From Chryseobacterium oncorhynchi (GTDB lineage Bacteria > Bacteroidota > Bacteroidia > Flavobacteriales > Weeksellaceae): a stretch of DNA of 64,000 nucleotides. The notes below the pieces were generated by a model. It was given only the letters and a program-made list of their open reading frames with translations, was not told the origin of the DNA and ran no database searches. Shown here piece by piece: positions 54,082 through 63,261 of this stretch. Position numbers and translations under genes: made by a program. The DNA lies in the NCBI RefSeq assembly GCF_002899895.1, contig NZ_PPEI02000004.1, positions 310,001 to 374,000 of the forward strand. Reading direction: 5' to 3'. Positions within the stretch are counted from its first letter, which is position 1; every line of letters begins with the position of its first letter.

Positions 54082-54987
54082 TTATATTCTATTTTGATCT
54101 TTACAATATTTATCTAAAATACCATTAATGAAGATATTTGAACGGTCTGTTGCAAATACTTTAGCAATCTCAATATATTCATTAATAATAACTCTTGAAG
54201 GGGTAAAAGCAAAGTTATCAAGCTCTGCAATTGCAGTAGACAAAATTACTTTATCCATTAGAGAAACTCTTTCCAGATCCCAGTTTTCTAATCTTTCTCC
54301 AAGTTTTTTCTCATTGATTTCCCAGTTATTCAGGGTATCTCTCAATAATTTACCAGCGAAAGTTTTATCCTCTTCATCTTTAATCATCTTGATTAAAGTT
54401 CTGCTTTCTTCATCTTCTCTTAGGAATCCGATTGTTTTTTGTACCATTGAGTTGGCAATATGAATATCATCATACCAAGAAAGTTCCTTATCTCCAAGAT
54501 AATCATGAAAATCATCATTCTCAGCAATATATCTTAAGAATAATTTCCCGATAAATTTCTGATCTTCTTCAAAGGAATATCCTTCTTCTTTCATGAAATC
54601 CTGATAACGTTTCCCAGCAGTAATTCTTTGGAAAGTTTTCACCAATAAATCATCATGCATATCCCATTTCAGCTGCTTGTGCTGACCTGTGAAAAACAAT
54701 CTTTCTGGATTCTCTTCCAGTTTAAGCAATACTTGGTTATTGATGAATTTTTGGTTAGGATTGATGTCTGCATCGGTTTTCAGATACTTATTTTTCCCGA
54801 TTTCAATCTGATGTTCCGCTAAATCTTTAAGTCCTACTAAAAAATTAAGCTGATAGATATAGAGATAATAGATTTTCTCTATTCCAGCGAACATGTTTTT
54901 CTCTAAAACATCAAATTTCACAGGATTCTGATAGTATGAATACACTGTCTGTACTACTTTTTCACGGATTTGTCGTCTTCCTAACAT
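54082..54987 (-). CDS. nusB: Transcription antitermination factor NusB, long form
   Basis: Binds boxA RNA with NusE for rRNA antitermination. The 301 residues are about twice the usual length, as in other Bacteroidota. The NusB fold is at the C-terminus (LMDKVILSTAIAELDNFAF, VIINEYIEIAKVFATDRSNIFINGILDK in two stretches), and the N-terminal half keeps RRQIREKVVQTVYSY. A TATCTTTG box lies at 55010-55017, 23 bp upstream of the start. Confidence 0.9.
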   Translation of the reverse strand: MLGRRQIREKVVQTVYSYYQNPVKFDVLEKNMFAGIEKIYYLYIYQLNFLVGLKDLAEHQIEIGKNKYLKTDADINPNQKFINNQVLLKLEENPERLFFTGQHKQLKWDMHDDLLVKTFQRITAGKRYQDFMKEEGYSFEEDQKFIGKLFLRYIAENDDFHDYLGDKELSWYDDIHIANSMVQKTIGFLREDEESRTLIKMIKDEEDKTFAGKLLRDTLNNWEINEKKLGERLENWDLERVSLMDKVILSTAIAELDNFAFTPSRVIINEYIEIAKVFATDRSNIFINGILDKYCKDQNRI

Positions 54988-55078
54988 TCAAAGAGCTTTT
55001 TTATGACTGCAAAGATACAAAATTTAAAATTGATTGAATTCGTAGTGTGACTACATTTTTGTAAATTTGTAAAACTAT

Positions 55079-56740
55079 ATGAAAGCGCTAAAAACCTTAA
55101 ACCCCTATTTTTGGAAACACAAAATACTATTGTTTTGGGGGGTATTATTTATCATTGCCAGTAATTTTTTCAATATATATAAAGTTCAGTTTGTAGGAAA
55201 ATCTGTAGATGAACTTACTAAGAACGGGAACCTTGGCTTCAACCATCAGGTTTTAATTTATGTTGGAATTATTGTGGGCTGTTCACTTTTAACGGGATTT
55301 TTCACCTTTATGATGAGGCAAACCATCATTGTGGCCTCCAGAAGAATTGAATATGAACTTAAGAATAAAATCTACAGACATTATCAGGATTTGTCGTTAA
55401 CGGATTACAAGCAAACAACTATTGGAGACTTGATGAACAGATTGAGTGAAGATGTTGTTGCCGTAAGAATGTATCTTGGCCCTGGGGTAATGTATGTTGC
55501 CAACCTGATCGTTCTTGTTCTGATTACGGCTATTTACATGGTGAAAACAGATGCGTCCATGACTTTATGGACCTTGCTTCCCCTTCCTATTTTATCTTAT
55601 GCTATTTATAAGGTAAGTTCAATTATCAATAAAAAATCGAAAGTGATGCAGAAGAGTCAGTCTGCTATTTCAACTTTTGTACAGGATAGTTTTTCAGGAA
55701 TTCGTGTTGTGAAATTTTTTGCAAGGGAAAAATATATTCAAAAAAATTACGGGATCAAGGTAACTGATTATCAAAACAAGGCTTTGGATCTTGCCAAAAC
55801 TGAAGCCTATTTCTTTACTATTATTCTATTTGTAATTGGATTGTTGAATGTTGCCGTTATCTGGATTGGAGGAACAAAATACATTGCAGGAGAGTTAAGC
55901 ATCGGTAAAATTGCTGACTTCTTTATGTATATTAATACGTTGATTTTCCCATTCTCTATGGTGGGTTGGGTAACTTCTGTAAATCAAAGGGCAGAAGCTT
56001 CCATGCAAAGGATTAACGAGTTTATGGATAAGGAATCGGAAATCGTTAATACGAATTTCGAGAATTATCCTATCAAGGGAGATATTGAATTCAAAAATGT
56101 ATCTTATGTATATCCTAATACAGGCATCAAAGCACTGGATAATTTGAGCTTTACAATTAAGGCCGGTGAATCATTGGCCATTATGGGTAAAACCGGAAGT
56201 GGAAAATCTACCATTGCACTCCTTTTATGCAGATTGATAGACCCTACTGAAGGAGAAATTTTGATTGATGGTAAAAACCTGAAAGATCACAATCTGACTA
56301 ATTACAGGAACTTCATTGGATATATTCCTCAAGAGAGTTATTTATTCTCGGACTCCATTGAAAATAATATAGGTTTTGCGATTGATCATCCATCTCACGA
56401 AAAGGTGGTGGAGTATTCTCAGATTGCAGATGTACACAAAAATATTGTTGAGTTTAAGGAACAATATAAAACACTTGTTGGTGAACGCGGAGTGATGCTT
56501 TCGGGAGGACAAAAGCAAAGAATTTGTATAGCCAGAGCCTTGATCAAGGATCCAAATATCATTATTTTTGATGATTCTTTATCTGCTTTAGATACGGAAA
56601 CAGAGCAGAATATTCTTGAAAATATTGATAAGAAAATCAGTAATGCTACCTCCATAATTATCACACACAGAGAGTCTAGCGCTCAAAAAGCAGATCAAAT
56701 CATCAATCTAACCGAAATTGCCAATTCTGTAACCGCTTAG
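55079..56740 (+). CDS. ABC transporter, fused permease and ATPase (exporter type)
   Basis: 553 residues: a six-helix permease domain (about 10-310) and an ATPase domain with Walker A GKTGSGKSTIALLL, Q-loop IPQESYLFSD, signature MLSGGQKQRICIARAL, Walker B IIIFDDSLSALD and the H-loop His in IITHRESS. It works as a homo- or heterodimer; the substrate is unknown. A TAAATTTG box at 55062-55069 lies 9 bp before the start. Divergent from nusB. Confidence 0.93.
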   Translation: MKALKTLNPYFWKHKILLFWGVLFIIASNFFNIYKVQFVGKSVDELTKNGNLGFNHQVLIYVGIIVGCSLLTGFFTFMMRQTIIVASRRIEYELKNKIYRHYQDLSLTDYKQTTIGDLMNRLSEDVVAVRMYLGPGVMYVANLIVLVLITAIYMVKTDASMTLWTLLPLPILSYAIYKVSSIINKKSKVMQKSQSAISTFVQDSFSGIRVVKFFAREKYIQKNYGIKVTDYQNKALDLAKTEAYFFTIILFVIGLLNVAVIWIGGTKYIAGELSIGKIADFFMYINTLIFPFSMVGWVTSVNQRAEASMQRINEFMDKESEIVNTNFENYPIKGDIEFKNVSYVYPNTGIKALDNLSFTIKAGESLAIMGKTGSGKSTIALLLCRLIDPTEGEILIDGKNLKDHNLTNYRNFIGYIPQESYLFSDSIENNIGFAIDHPSHEKVVEYSQIADVHKNIVEFKEQYKTLVGERGVMLSGGQKQRICIARALIKDPNIIIFDDSLSALDTETEQNILENIDKKISNATSIIITHRESSAQKADQIINLTEIANSVTA

Positions 56741-56780
56741 CTGTTTCGTTCTCAATTGTTAAATAAATCATAAAAAAAAT

Positions 56781-56810
56781 TTTGTGATTAAAAGAATTCT
56801 TTTATATTTG
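56781..56810 (+). promoter_or_regulatory. Promoter of the DUF3276 gene
   Basis: TTTG (56781-56784) and TATATTTG (56803-56810) are 18 bp apart, a near-consensus Bacteroidota promoter. The leader would be about 25 nt. Confidence 0.65.
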
Positions 56811-56839
56811 TTCTTAACAAGATTAAAAAATATCTAACA

Positions 56840-57175
56840 ATGAGTGAATACAAGGAACGCCATGAAAATGAGATTTTCACGAAGGTGTTAAAAGCAGGGA
56901 GAAGAACTTATTTCTTTGATGTGCGCGAGACGAAAGCAGGAGATTATTATCTTACAATCACTGAGAGTAAGAAAAATTTCGGAGAGAATGGGGAAGCTAC
57001 ATTCGAGAAGCATAAAATTTACCTTTACAAGGAAGATTTTAAGAGTTTTCAGGAGATGTTTAATGAGTCCACAGATTTCATCATTAATGAAAAGGGTGAG
57101 GATGTAATTTCAGAAAAACATGACAAAGACTTCAAAAGCAAATCTTACACAATAGATTCTGACGAAGAAGTTTAA
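56840..57175 (+). CDS. DUF3276/PUR-alpha-like nucleic-acid-binding protein
   Basis: 111 residues: EIFTKVLKAGRRTYFFDVRETKAGDYYLTITES is the conserved first PUR repeat (here in two parts), with a C-terminal acidic tail (SKSYTIDSDEEV). PUR-alpha-like proteins bind single-stranded DNA or RNA; the cellular role in Bacteroidota is not established. Strong promoter and own terminator. Confidence 0.88.
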   Translation: MSEYKERHENEIFTKVLKAGRRTYFFDVRETKAGDYYLTITESKKNFGENGEATFEKHKIYLYKEDFKSFQEMFNESTDFIINEKGEDVISEKHDKDFKSKSYTIDSDEEV

Positions 57176-57195
57176 AAAAGAATATCTAAAAACAC

Positions 57196-57221
57196 AAGCA
57201 TCTGAAAAAGATGCTTTTTTT
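57196..57221 (+). terminator. Terminator of the DUF3276 gene
   Basis: The stem AAGCATCT/AGATGCTT is followed by a T-run, 20 bp after the stop. Confidence 0.8.
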
Positions 57222-57262
57222 ATGCCTACAAACCAAGATGTTCACTCTTTATTCAAAAACAT

Positions 57263-57300
57263 AAAAAAGGTGTACTTTTCAAAAAAGTACACCTTTTATT
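57263..57300 (-). terminator. Terminator of the DUF4132-type gene
   Basis: The stem AAAAGGTGTACTTTT/AAAAGTACACCTTTT abuts the stop codon; an A-rich stretch (T leftward) precedes it. Confidence 0.75.
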
Positions 57301-60300
57301 TTAAACATATTCGCGCTTTATCTGCGAAAGTATGGTTGGATCTTGTATTTCATTATCCTTAGCCAGTAATAAGACCTTTGATAATACTTCTGCTGACTTC
57401 GGATCGTCATCTGCAAAAGGTAAGAACAGCCTGCCTCTATGCTGGGAATGAACTGGTAGTATAGACAGATACTTGCCCGGAACCTGATGTACTACTGCAC
57501 TTCCTAAATGGACACTATATTCTGCCATCTGCCCTTTCACAAGTACATGAGAGCCATCAATCCTTATATTATCCAGCTTAAATAAACGTGCTGTTTCTTT
57601 CATTAATACAGCTCTCATTTCAATAGAAGAATGGCTTGCCTCAGGATCTACATCTCCTACATGAGCTACTGAAACAACTAGATCTACATCTCTCATTACC
57701 TCTGAAAACAACCTCGGATTAATCTCTTCAAAAGGTATATTCTTGTAATCTTTTAATGAGTGGAATTCTATTGTTTCCAAGGTTGGGCTTTCCACATCTG
57801 CCGGAGAGAACCAGTCAGCCATTGCATATAACTTAACCTGAAAACCTTCTTTATGATACACTTTTTGTAATCCGTCTTCATAATCTACTTTCCAGCCTCT
57901 TGTTTTAAGCAGTGCTAAAGTTTGTTTTGGCTGAATCTGATGTCCTGCATATCGGCGTGAAATAGATTTTTCTTTTAATTCATCCGGCGTTGGAACGTAC
58001 AATTCTCTAAATATCTGCTTAAATGGCTGTATCAATTTTTCTTTAAAACAATAATGCTGATAATCACTCCAAACAGAATTCTGATGTAGATCTACACAAT
58101 GCGCGATACGCAAGGTATTTTCTTCATTCAATTCCTGAATTTCACCATGAGCATTCACCAAACCTCCATCGTGGAAGAATCCTATTTTCTGATTATTGGA
58201 AATAAATACAAGCTTTTCCAGATGTTTTACGATAACAGGATGTTCAAAAAGGGTCTTGATCTCTTTTAAAAAGAATTCATCACCTCTTATCATGGCTTCC
58301 TCCAGCCCTTTTCGGGAACGCGTCCATTGTTCGCGCATGATCTTACGATTATTACCCAACTCCATGATCGCTTTATCTTTCTTAATCTTTGGTGGGATAG
58401 ATTTCAGTTGTTTATCATCTCTGAATACAACCAATTCTGCTTTTCCATTATCTTCTATAATTAAACCTACTGTAACTCCATCAATGGTAACTTGGGTATC
58501 TTTTGATAATAGGGACTGAATTTGTTTGGTTTCCATTGCCCAGGTTAATCGGATAGGATCGGGATATCCTGCATTTCTGGCAAGGTTTTCTAGTGCAACA
58601 CGAATAGCCAAAGCCTCACTTGTTTGCTTCATGGAACCAAACTCCTTACTTTCTTTCTTGAATTGCTGAATATATTCATATCGGCTCAGAACATCTTTCT
58701 CCGGATTGGCTTTACTTAAAGGGACAAGTCCGTATACACGAAGATAGTCCTGATCACGCTTATCTTTTACTTTTGCCGTTACCTCTTTTATTTTTAAGCT
58801 TCCAGCCAATGTATCAGAATAAAGTCTTGCTCTTCTGTGTCCATTTCCATCTGATATATATTTTGCAGACTCATAAAGCATTTCCCAACGGGCTTTACCG
58901 AGTTCTTTATATGCTTTTGTAAACCAGTCTTTATCTACCGCACCATCTTTAAATTCCTGAATGTCTACTGATGAATATTTAGCAACTTCACTTTCCAGTT
59001 TTGCATTTTGGGCTTCATAGGCACTGGTTTTAGTATGAGCATGCATCCACCAGATCGCTGAATCTAATCCTTTCCAACCTAAATAATTGCTTATCAATTG
59101 CTGCCATTGCGGAGCATAGACTGCAGCCTGTATTAAACGAAGTTCTGTAATCTTTTCTTTTTTTATGATCTCATCAAATGATTTCTGAGTATCACTTTCT
59201 AAAGGATAGCAGTTGGAAATAAGCCAGGAGAAAAGTTTTTGCTTGGTCATGCTTTCATTTCCATAACTGTATATATAATTGGCATATAATCCGGATTTAC
59301 CTAATCCTTTTAAGATCTGAACGAAACGATGGGTTCCATATATAGATCTAAACTGCTGTACAAAGTGTGAAACCGAAGTATTAGCGTCTCCACGAATCAG
59401 CTCTATATCCAGAAACTTATCCTGAATTTCTTCAATCATAGGTTTCAGGAAAGGAAACAATTCTACATATTTTTCATTATTATAATTGGATTTAATTGTT
59501 GTAAGGTCACTTATAGCTGAATCAGCAGTTAAAATTCCCTCAAACAATTCTTCTTTTGTAATAACGTTTAATTCAAAAGCTTTACAGAAGAAATAGAAAT
59601 TAGGAACAAACTTTTTAATGGTTTCCGGCAATCCATTATATTGCATCCATCTGTATAAATTCCATTGCTTGATATGCTGTTCATCTGTAAGATTCTTCTT
59701 AGGGATAGACAATAAAAAGGCATCAAAAAAGCCTAGTTGCTGCCAGCCGTTTCCCTGATCCCGGTAATAATAATCTCCACTGTCTTTTCCCTTATAGTTA
59801 ATAACATCTTTTGGAAGATTGGCAAATAGTGTACTACAAGCATCTATTGCAAAATCTACTACTTCTTCAAAGACGAATTTATATTTTAATGAACCCAGAA
59901 TCCTCATAATAGGGTTCTCCCAATAATAAGTTCCTTTTGTCGGGTTAGGAATAATCTCTTTATGATAGAATATATAGTCTTCCAGAAAGTCTCTAAAGAC
60001 TTTTCGGTCACAACTTTCAGCAAATGTCAACAAAAATAAATCTCTAGGTAGCATTTCTGAGTCTTTAAACCATTGTTCCCATACTTCATGCAGAGGATAA
60101 TTTTCAGCTAACTGCTGGGGAGTAAACCCTTCTGTATTTCGTTTTATTTCCCGGAAAGTATTTCCCATTAATACTTTGGCAACAGAATTATCCCATTCTT
60201 CAGACTCGTATTCATGGTCTTTATGCTGGAGGAATAAATCATTGAGTTTTTTTAATTCTTCTTTTATCTTGTCAATGGATATTGTAAAGCCATACTTATT

Positions 60301-62346
60301 ATTTTTGGTAGCCTGTACATATATTGAATTTGCTTCTACTTTTGGTAATGCATACTTTGAAATTACAGAGGGATCATAAAATCCGAATCCGTTTTCAGCG
60401 GAAAGTACGATTTGATCTCCAGATGGATTAATCTGCGCAAGTAAGCCTTTTTCTCTTTCTGAAATTTTTGATCTTTCAGAATACTGCTGTGTCCAACGGA
60501 TAATCTGAGAAGATACTCTTTTCCCTTGTTGAAGCTGAAGCATAATATCCAAAGATGCTGCTCTCTGTTCCACATCGCCTTTAGTCATTAATTCTTCAAC
60601 TAATGGTATCACTACGTCATCTTTCTGTTCTGTAACAAGTTCTATAAGCTTCTTACGGAGTACACCGCCTTTTCTTTTAAACATATCAAAGAAAGTCATA
60701 ATTTCTTCTTTGTTTAAAGGATTTTGAAGCAAGATATTAATTCCTGAAGCAATCAATGATTCTCCTCTGTCTTTTATAATTTTAAAAGCAAATTCCTTTT
60801 GGAAAGGAGTCACTGCTTTTTTCTTTTTTCCTAGCCCATAAGAAAATGAATAGCAATAAAATTCATCTAAAATATTTCGGGTTAGTAATTCTCGCAACGC
60901 AAGATCAAACTGATCAAAGTAAGACAAAACTATATCCAGTTTATTGCTGTCTTCTCCTACAAGATAAAACATGGAAGCATACAAATCGCTCTTCTTGAAT
61001 GTCACATTTAGCCACGAGAATATTTTTCCCTCAAATTTCTTTTCTTTTATCTCTATTTTCTGCGTCAGCTCGTGTAGTTTTTCAAAGAAGTCAGGATAAT
61101 CTGCGTTATTAATAAAGAATTTAGAATTGGTATTGGCCCCTAATAATTCTGACATATGGCTTCCTGCAAATGCCAGTATCTCCAAGTTCCCCTCCAGCAC
61201 AGCCTTATAATACAAAGGCATTTGAATGTAAGGATCACCTGTTTCTGTGGCAAATTTTATTGCAAGACATTTTTTTTCTACACTTCCTTTGTCAAACAGG
61301 AAGTGTAAGTAAGGAACGGTTTTATCCACATCCCATACGCCTTGTACCCAAAGAGCCATATAAACTTCATTATTATTCTTACTTTTAATAGCATCAGGAA
61401 CAAGTTCCGGATTACTGAAGTAAGTATGAGCCAACGATACGATATTTTTTACTACTGATTCTTTTTCTGTTTCCCAGCCCAATCCGGTCCAGGTATCTAT
61501 AGAACGTACAACAGACGAAAAACGGGTAAGTTTATGTTCTACAATCACGTTGGTCATATATTCCAAAGCTCCTATACTGGTTTCATCCAGAGCTTCCAAT
61601 ATAGTTTGTCTTAGACCTTCTTGTCGCTGTGCAGCCAGTAAAAGTTTTTCCACCAATTCCCAACAATGCTTCTGTTCACTATTGAGTAAAGCCTTAATGA
61701 TGTTTCTGGAAACCTTTCCCTCCGTATGTTTATTAAAAATAATATCTTCGATTAATTGATAAATGGCTTTATTCCCCGAATCAATTGCTGCTGACCAAAC
61801 ATAGAACTGACTTGAATTATTTGCCACCTCATTATCATAGATAATCTGTTCTTCCAATGATAAATTATAATTCTGATCATACCTGTCATAGGAGTAAACA
61901 TTTGGAACCCGAAGCAGTTCTCTCATCAGGTTTGCCTGATTCATCAATATATATCTCTCATTATGAGGAGCACGAAACGAACGACGGAAATAACTTGTCT
62001 GATACATTTTGTAAGGCATTCTGTTCCAGGCATGTTTCACAAGATCAGCATTCTCTCCAAAATAGTAAATCAGGAGTTTATAGTAATCTGCATCTTCCCA
62101 AATATCAGGTTTTATATAATCTTTCAGCTTCTCTGCTTCTTTTGAACCCAGAGTAATTGCCTGATAATAATTCGTCTTCCCCATTAAGAATAAACCTAAT
62201 TCTGCTACTTCTTTCTTAAGCATGGGTTTATCCGGAAAAACCTGTGTAGACAAACCTTTCTCAGCTTGCTCTACCAGATCTTTTCTTAGTTTTTCGTAAT
62301 AATTCTTGATTAATTTTTTCGATTCTAATTTTTTTGTGATTTCCAT
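57301..62346 (-). CDS. Very large DUF4132-type protein of unknown function
   Basis: 1681 residues with no signal peptide or membrane helix, so cytosolic. The N-terminal 640 residues or so read as alpha-helical HEAT-like repeats (e.g. NIIKALLNSEQKHCWELVEK). The DUF4132 part (about 1240-1480) has MREQWTRSRKGLEEAMIRGD near residue 1336 and SRRYAGHQIQPKQTLALLK near 1463. The C-terminus (DPKSAEVLSKVLLLAKDNEI, QDPTILSQI) is also a family hallmark. No ATPase, nuclease or protease motif seen. It is 26 bp downstream of a 144-residue gene. A stress, metal or defence role is speculation. Confidence 0.85.
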   Translation of the reverse strand: MEITKKLESKKLIKNYYEKLRKDLVEQAEKGLSTQVFPDKPMLKKEVAELGLFLMGKTNYYQAITLGSKEAEKLKDYIKPDIWEDADYYKLLIYYFGENADLVKHAWNRMPYKMYQTSYFRRSFRAPHNERYILMNQANLMRELLRVPNVYSYDRYDQNYNLSLEEQIIYDNEVANNSSQFYVWSAAIDSGNKAIYQLIEDIIFNKHTEGKVSRNIIKALLNSEQKHCWELVEKLLLAAQRQEGLRQTILEALDETSIGALEYMTNVIVEHKLTRFSSVVRSIDTWTGLGWETEKESVVKNIVSLAHTYFSNPELVPDAIKSKNNNEVYMALWVQGVWDVDKTVPYLHFLFDKGSVEKKCLAIKFATETGDPYIQMPLYYKAVLEGNLEILAFAGSHMSELLGANTNSKFFINNADYPDFFEKLHELTQKIEIKEKKFEGKIFSWLNVTFKKSDLYASMFYLVGEDSNKLDIVLSYFDQFDLALRELLTRNILDEFYCYSFSYGLGKKKKAVTPFQKEFAFKIIKDRGESLIASGINILLQNPLNKEEIMTFFDMFKRKGGVLRKKLIELVTEQKDDVVIPLVEELMTKGDVEQRAASLDIMLQLQQGKRVSSQIIRWTQQYSERSKISEREKGLLAQINPSGDQIVLSAENGFGFYDPSVISKYALPKVEANSIYVQATKNNKYGFTISIDKIKEELKKLNDLFLQHKDHEYESEEWDNSVAKVLMGNTFREIKRNTEGFTPQQLAENYPLHEVWEQWFKDSEMLPRDLFLLTFAESCDRKVFRDFLEDYIFYHKEIIPNPTKGTYYWENPIMRILGSLKYKFVFEEVVDFAIDACSTLFANLPKDVINYKGKDSGDYYYRDQGNGWQQLGFFDAFLLSIPKKNLTDEQHIKQWNLYRWMQYNGLPETIKKFVPNFYFFCKAFELNVITKEELFEGILTADSAISDLTTIKSNYNNEKYVELFPFLKPMIEEIQDKFLDIELIRGDANTSVSHFVQQFRSIYGTHRFVQILKGLGKSGLYANYIYSYGNESMTKQKLFSWLISNCYPLESDTQKSFDEIIKKEKITELRLIQAAVYAPQWQQLISNYLGWKGLDSAIWWMHAHTKTSAYEAQNAKLESEVAKYSSVDIQEFKDGAVDKDWFTKAYKELGKARWEMLYESAKYISDGNGHRRARLYSDTLAGSLKIKEVTAKVKDKRDQDYLRVYGLVPLSKANPEKDVLSRYEYIQQFKKESKEFGSMKQTSEALAIRVALENLARNAGYPDPIRLTWAMETKQIQSLLSKDTQVTIDGVTVGLIIEDNGKAELVVFRDDKQLKSIPPKIKKDKAIMELGNNRKIMREQWTRSRKGLEEAMIRGDEFFLKEIKTLFEHPVIVKHLEKLVFISNNQKIGFFHDGGLVNAHGEIQELNEENTLRIAHCVDLHQNSVWSDYQHYCFKEKLIQPFKQIFRELYVPTPDELKEKSISRRYAGHQIQPKQTLALLKTRGWKVDYEDGLQKVYHKEGFQVKLYAMADWFSPADVESPTLETIEFHSLKDYKNIPFEEINPRLFSEVMRDVDLVVSVAHVGDVDPEASHSSIEMRAVLMKETARLFKLDNIRIDGSHVLVKGQMAEYSVHLGSAVVHQVPGKYLSILPVHSQHRGRLFLPFADDDPKSAEVLSKVLLLAKDNEIQDPTILSQIKREYV

Positions 62347-62372
62347 GTATGTTATGACTTAGTATAGTTTGG

Positions 62373-62807
62373 TTACCAATAGCTCCCTGCAAGAAATGTG
62401 AGCCTAATAAATGTAAATGTATGTTTTAGCCCCAAATCTATGGTTTGGGTAAAGCTTTCAAGTTGTTCTTCATTGTAAAACACAGCAAACATACCATCTT
62501 CAAAAGCCTGAATGGCATTTTCTTGTGCTTTTTGCGGGTCTGCTTTTTTGAGATTATAGATACTTCCAAAACCTAATTTACCAGTATCTGTGAGCAGATT
62601 CAGGTAATTATCCTGCGGAATTTTAGCATAGTCTTCATCTTCCAGCTCAAAAGATTTTGTATTGAACTCATCTACTTGCTGTTGAACGATTAGTTTTAAT
62701 AAATTTTCTAAGGTGATATTGGCCTCTTCGTAGGCGATCTCAATATTTTGTTCCGAAAGAACAGGGTGTTTCTTCCCCAACTGCTTTACAGTGACTTTTA
62801 TTTCCAT
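62373..62807 (-). CDS. Small partner protein encoded with the DUF4132-type gene
   Basis: I recognise no named family. 144 residues, acidic, no signal peptide; begins MEIKVTVKQLGKKHPVLSEQ with alternating beta strands, a helix (TLENLLKLIVQQQVDEFNTK) and a later QENAIQAFEDGMFAVFYNEEQ; ends with a hydrophobic RLTFLAGSYW. It lies 26 bp upstream of the 1681-residue gene in the same direction, so the two are likely co-translated and may form a complex (inference). Confidence 0.75.
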   Translation of the reverse strand: MEIKVTVKQLGKKHPVLSEQNIEIAYEEANITLENLLKLIVQQQVDEFNTKSFELEDEDYAKIPQDNYLNLLTDTGKLGFGSIYNLKKADPQKAQENAIQAFEDGMFAVFYNEEQLESFTQTIDLGLKHTFTFIRLTFLAGSYW

Positions 62808-63143
62808 ATTTGAACTTAGTGTGACTAAATATAGTAAAATTTCGCCGTGCTATTGTATCAATTTGAGATTTTGTAATGAATATCAAGAAAAGGAGATGGA
62901 ACTTTAAATATGAGTGGTAAAAAATATTATTAATATTATTTTTTGATTAAAATCATTTGATCATTAGATCCAATAGAAACAATTACCTCGCAACAGATAA
63001 TACCCTTTTTAGGTGCCGGCATGAGGAGTATGAGTAAATAGCGAGAAAAAGCTATTAAGAAAAAATAAAAAAGTGGGGGTTATTTTCTGATCGAAATAGA
63101 TGTAAAATAAAAAAGTACACTTTTAAAAAGTGTACTTTCTTTG
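62808..63143. other. Gene-free region between the DUF4132 unit and tRNA-His
   Basis: About 300 bp, AT-rich. A weak promoter-like box TATATTTA (minus strand, 62826-62833) may serve the DUF4132 unit. The rest to the tRNA-His terminator shows no ORF or structure of note. Confidence 0.5.
63108..63138 (-). terminator. Terminator of tRNA-His
   Basis: The stem AAAGTACACTTTT/AAAAGTGTACTTT is followed leftward by T residues, five bases past the tRNA 3' end. Confidence 0.75.
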
Positions 63144-63218
<75 letters not shown>

Positions 63219-63230
63219 GTTTTCTGAGTG

Positions 63231-63261
63231 CAAATATAGGACAATTTCCTCAACTACCAAA
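63231..63261 (-). promoter_or_regulatory. Promoter of tRNA-His
   Basis: On the minus strand TATATTTG (63231-63238) with TTTG (63258-63261) exactly 19 bp upstream. The -33 element lies inside the end of bshB1. Confidence 0.65.

Noticed and set aside
58196-58519. ORFs opposite the DUF4132-type gene (107 residues and others up to 99)
   Set aside because: Low-complexity shadow translations of a well-supported reading frame; no start context or recognisable domain.
57301-62807. Naming the DUF4132 unit as an antiphage defence system
   Set aside because: No nuclease, ATPase, reverse transcriptase or toxin motif is visible and the surroundings are housekeeping genes; the idea is left as speculation to test.
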